Shown here: positions 5,019 to 6,051 of the stretch, piece by piece | Position numbering within the stretch: the first letter of the stretch is position 1 | Layout of the letters: every line of letters begins with the position of its first letter | DNA from: Candidatus Limimorpha equi | Lineage (GTDB): Bacteria; Bacteroidota; Bacteroidia; Bacteroidales; F082 | NCBI GenBank assembly: GCA_018065885.1 | Contig: JAGHSL010000248.1 | Span: forward strand, 1 to 6,051 | DNA: 6,051 nt | Direction of reading: 5' to 3' | Program-made: the position numbers and the translations under genes | The notes under the pieces: generated by a model | Told to the model about the DNA's origin: nothing | What the model saw: only the letters and a program-made list of their open reading frames with translations | Databases searched by the model: none

Positions 5019-6051
5019 CTATTTCAAAATAATTAGTTCAGTCCTGCGGTTTTTTGCCCGATTTTCTTCCGAGTCGTTCGGAACAAGAGGCTGGGAGCTG
5101 CCGTAACCTTTCGCCGTCAACCTGTCGGATTTTACACCTATATTAATAAGGGCGTTTCTAACGGCGTTGGCGCGGTCGGCTGAGAGTTTCTGATTGTAGC
5201 TCTCATTGCCCACATTGTCAGTGTGACCAGCCAATTCGGCATCAAATTCGGGATGAGACTGTAACAATTCTGCAATTTTTTCAATGCCGGCTTTTGAATC
5301 TTTGGTGAGTGCTGCGCTATTGAACTCGAATTGTATGTTTTTGATTGTCAATGTGTCACCATGGTTGATTTCTTCGGGATAAACATCCAGCTCCACGATT
5401 TTGCCATCAAAATAGGTGACGGCTTCGGGACGCAATGATTCGTTTAATTCAAAAGTGTAGATGTCGTAACCGCCAAAACCGCCATCGCGTTGCGACGAAA
5501 TGAAGGCGGTTTTGCCATCAGGCGCAACGTAAAAATTGATTTCGTCCTGTTCCGTATTGATGGGATAGCCCAAATTGACAGGCTCGCTCCATTGTCCGCT
5601 GGCATTGCGCTGACTCATGAAAATGTCGTAGCCGCCCATGCCAAGCAGCTTGTCAGATGAAAAATACAAGGTCTTGCCATCGGGGTGCAGGAATGGCGCC
5701 ATTTGGTTGCCATCAGTCTTGTTGATAATGGAATCCATTCTTCTGGGCTGTGACCATGCGCCATTCACGCTGTCGCGTGTGCAATACATGATTTGCGAAT
5801 AGTTTTTCACTCTTCTTGTGAAAAACATTTCCTTTCCATCGGGACTGAGACAAGGCTGTGATTCCCAGCTGCTTGAATTGATGTTCGGGACTTTCTTTGT
5901 CCAAGCCCAGATGCCGTTTTCCAATTCGGCGGAAAGAATGTCGCGGCTGCCGTGCGGGTCGCCATCGTTGTATGAAAAATACAGGCTTTGACCATCGGGC
6001 GAACAGTAGGCTGCCCCGATGCAGTTGCTTTGCAGATTGGGTAGTTCGAAC
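5019..6051 (-). CDS. PD40 propeller / OmpA C-terminal domain protein, PorE-like (5' end outside window)
   Basis: Partial: the frame is open from 6050 to the window edge, so the N-terminus is missing; 343 residues are visible. Four PD40 (WD40-like) propeller blades show the repeated PDG turn at visible residues 18-20, 70-72, 123-125 and 177-179, each followed by a FFT/YFSS/FIS strand, and two carry GGYDI. A short linker (about 207-232) leads to an OmpA C-terminal domain (about 236-343) with FEFNSAAL, GHTDNVG (Asp278) and NQKLSADRANAV (Arg293). Asp278 and Arg293 have the spacing of the OmpA peptidoglycan-binding pair. PD40 plus OmpA is the plan of PorE-like proteins, which link the T9SS to peptidoglycan, but other outer-membrane lipoproteins share it. 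The TTG at 5924 is internal, not a start. The stop lies 32 bp before the protease start. Confidence 0.9.
   Translation of the reverse strand, partial: FELPNLQSNCIGAAYCSPDGQSLYFSYNDGDPHGSRDILSAELENGIWAWTKKVPNINSSSWESQPCLSPDGKEMFFTRRVKNYSQIMYCTRDSVNGAWSQPRRMDSIINKTDGNQMAPFLHPDGKTLYFSSDKLLGMGGYDIFMSQRNASGQWSEPVNLGYPINTEQDEINFYVAPDGKTAFISSQRDGGFGGYDIYTFELNESLRPEAVTYFDGKIVELDVYPEEINHGDTLTIKNIQFEFNSAALTKDSKAGIEKIAELLQSHPEFDAELAGHTDNVGNESYNQKLSADRANAVRNALINIGVKSDRLTAKGYGSSQPLVPNDSEENRAKNRRTELIILK

Noticed and set aside
4987..5019. GTG start for the protease at 5019
   Set aside because: It would put the TATCTTTG box inside the gene and add 11 residues in front of a typical signal peptide beginning MKKTF.
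5922..5924. Start of the OmpA-like gene at 5924
   Set aside because: The codon is TTG and the frame continues to the window edge with another PD40 blade (CSPDGQSLYFS), so this is an internal position.

Overview
The window looks like chromosomal DNA of a Bacteroidota member, probably Bacteroidales. Three signals support this: a C10 (streptopain-like) protease ending in a type IX secretion (T9SS) sorting domain, an OmpA-family protein with a PD40 propeller of the PorE-like architecture, and a promoter -7 element of the Bacteroidetes TAnnTTTG type (TATCTTTG) just upstream of the protease gene. Ribosome binding sites are weak and A-rich, as usual in that phylum. The genus cannot be named from the sequence alone.

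Layout. The plus strand carries three genes in a row: a complete CrcB/Fluc fluoride channel (6-377); 10 bp later a flavin-reductase-like split-barrel protein with a lipoprotein signal (388-1014); and after a 78-bp gap containing an 11-bp inverted repeat, a rhomboid intramembrane serine protease with a very acidic C-terminal tail (1093-1815). The minus strand carries three genes reading toward them: a PD40/OmpA peptidoglycan-binding protein whose 5' end lies beyond the window (6051-5019); the C10 protease with five InlB-like repeats and a T9SS sorting domain (4986-2518); and an SGNH/GDSL hydrolase lipoprotein overlapping the protease stop by 4 bp (2521-1817). The two blocks converge with a single base between their stop codons. 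No gene-free stretch exceeds about 80 bp.

How the genes fit together. Nearly every product is a membrane or envelope protein. The minus-strand trio is the most coherent unit: an envelope-anchored OmpA/propeller protein, a secreted protease that should use the T9SS, and a lipoprotein esterase/lipase-like enzyme translationally coupled to the protease. A joint role for the protease and hydrolase in breaking down external polymers or host material is inference. The plus-strand genes look like housekeeping or stress functions (fluoride export, a redox-like flavoprotein, membrane proteolysis) with no evident shared pathway.

No RNA gene, mobile element, CRISPR array or clearly new multi-gene system was found. 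The points most worth a second look are the lipoprotein form of the flavin reductase with an internal promoter-like box, the missing regulatory domain in the PorE-like protein, the young-looking repeats in the protease, and the inverted repeat over the rhomboid start.
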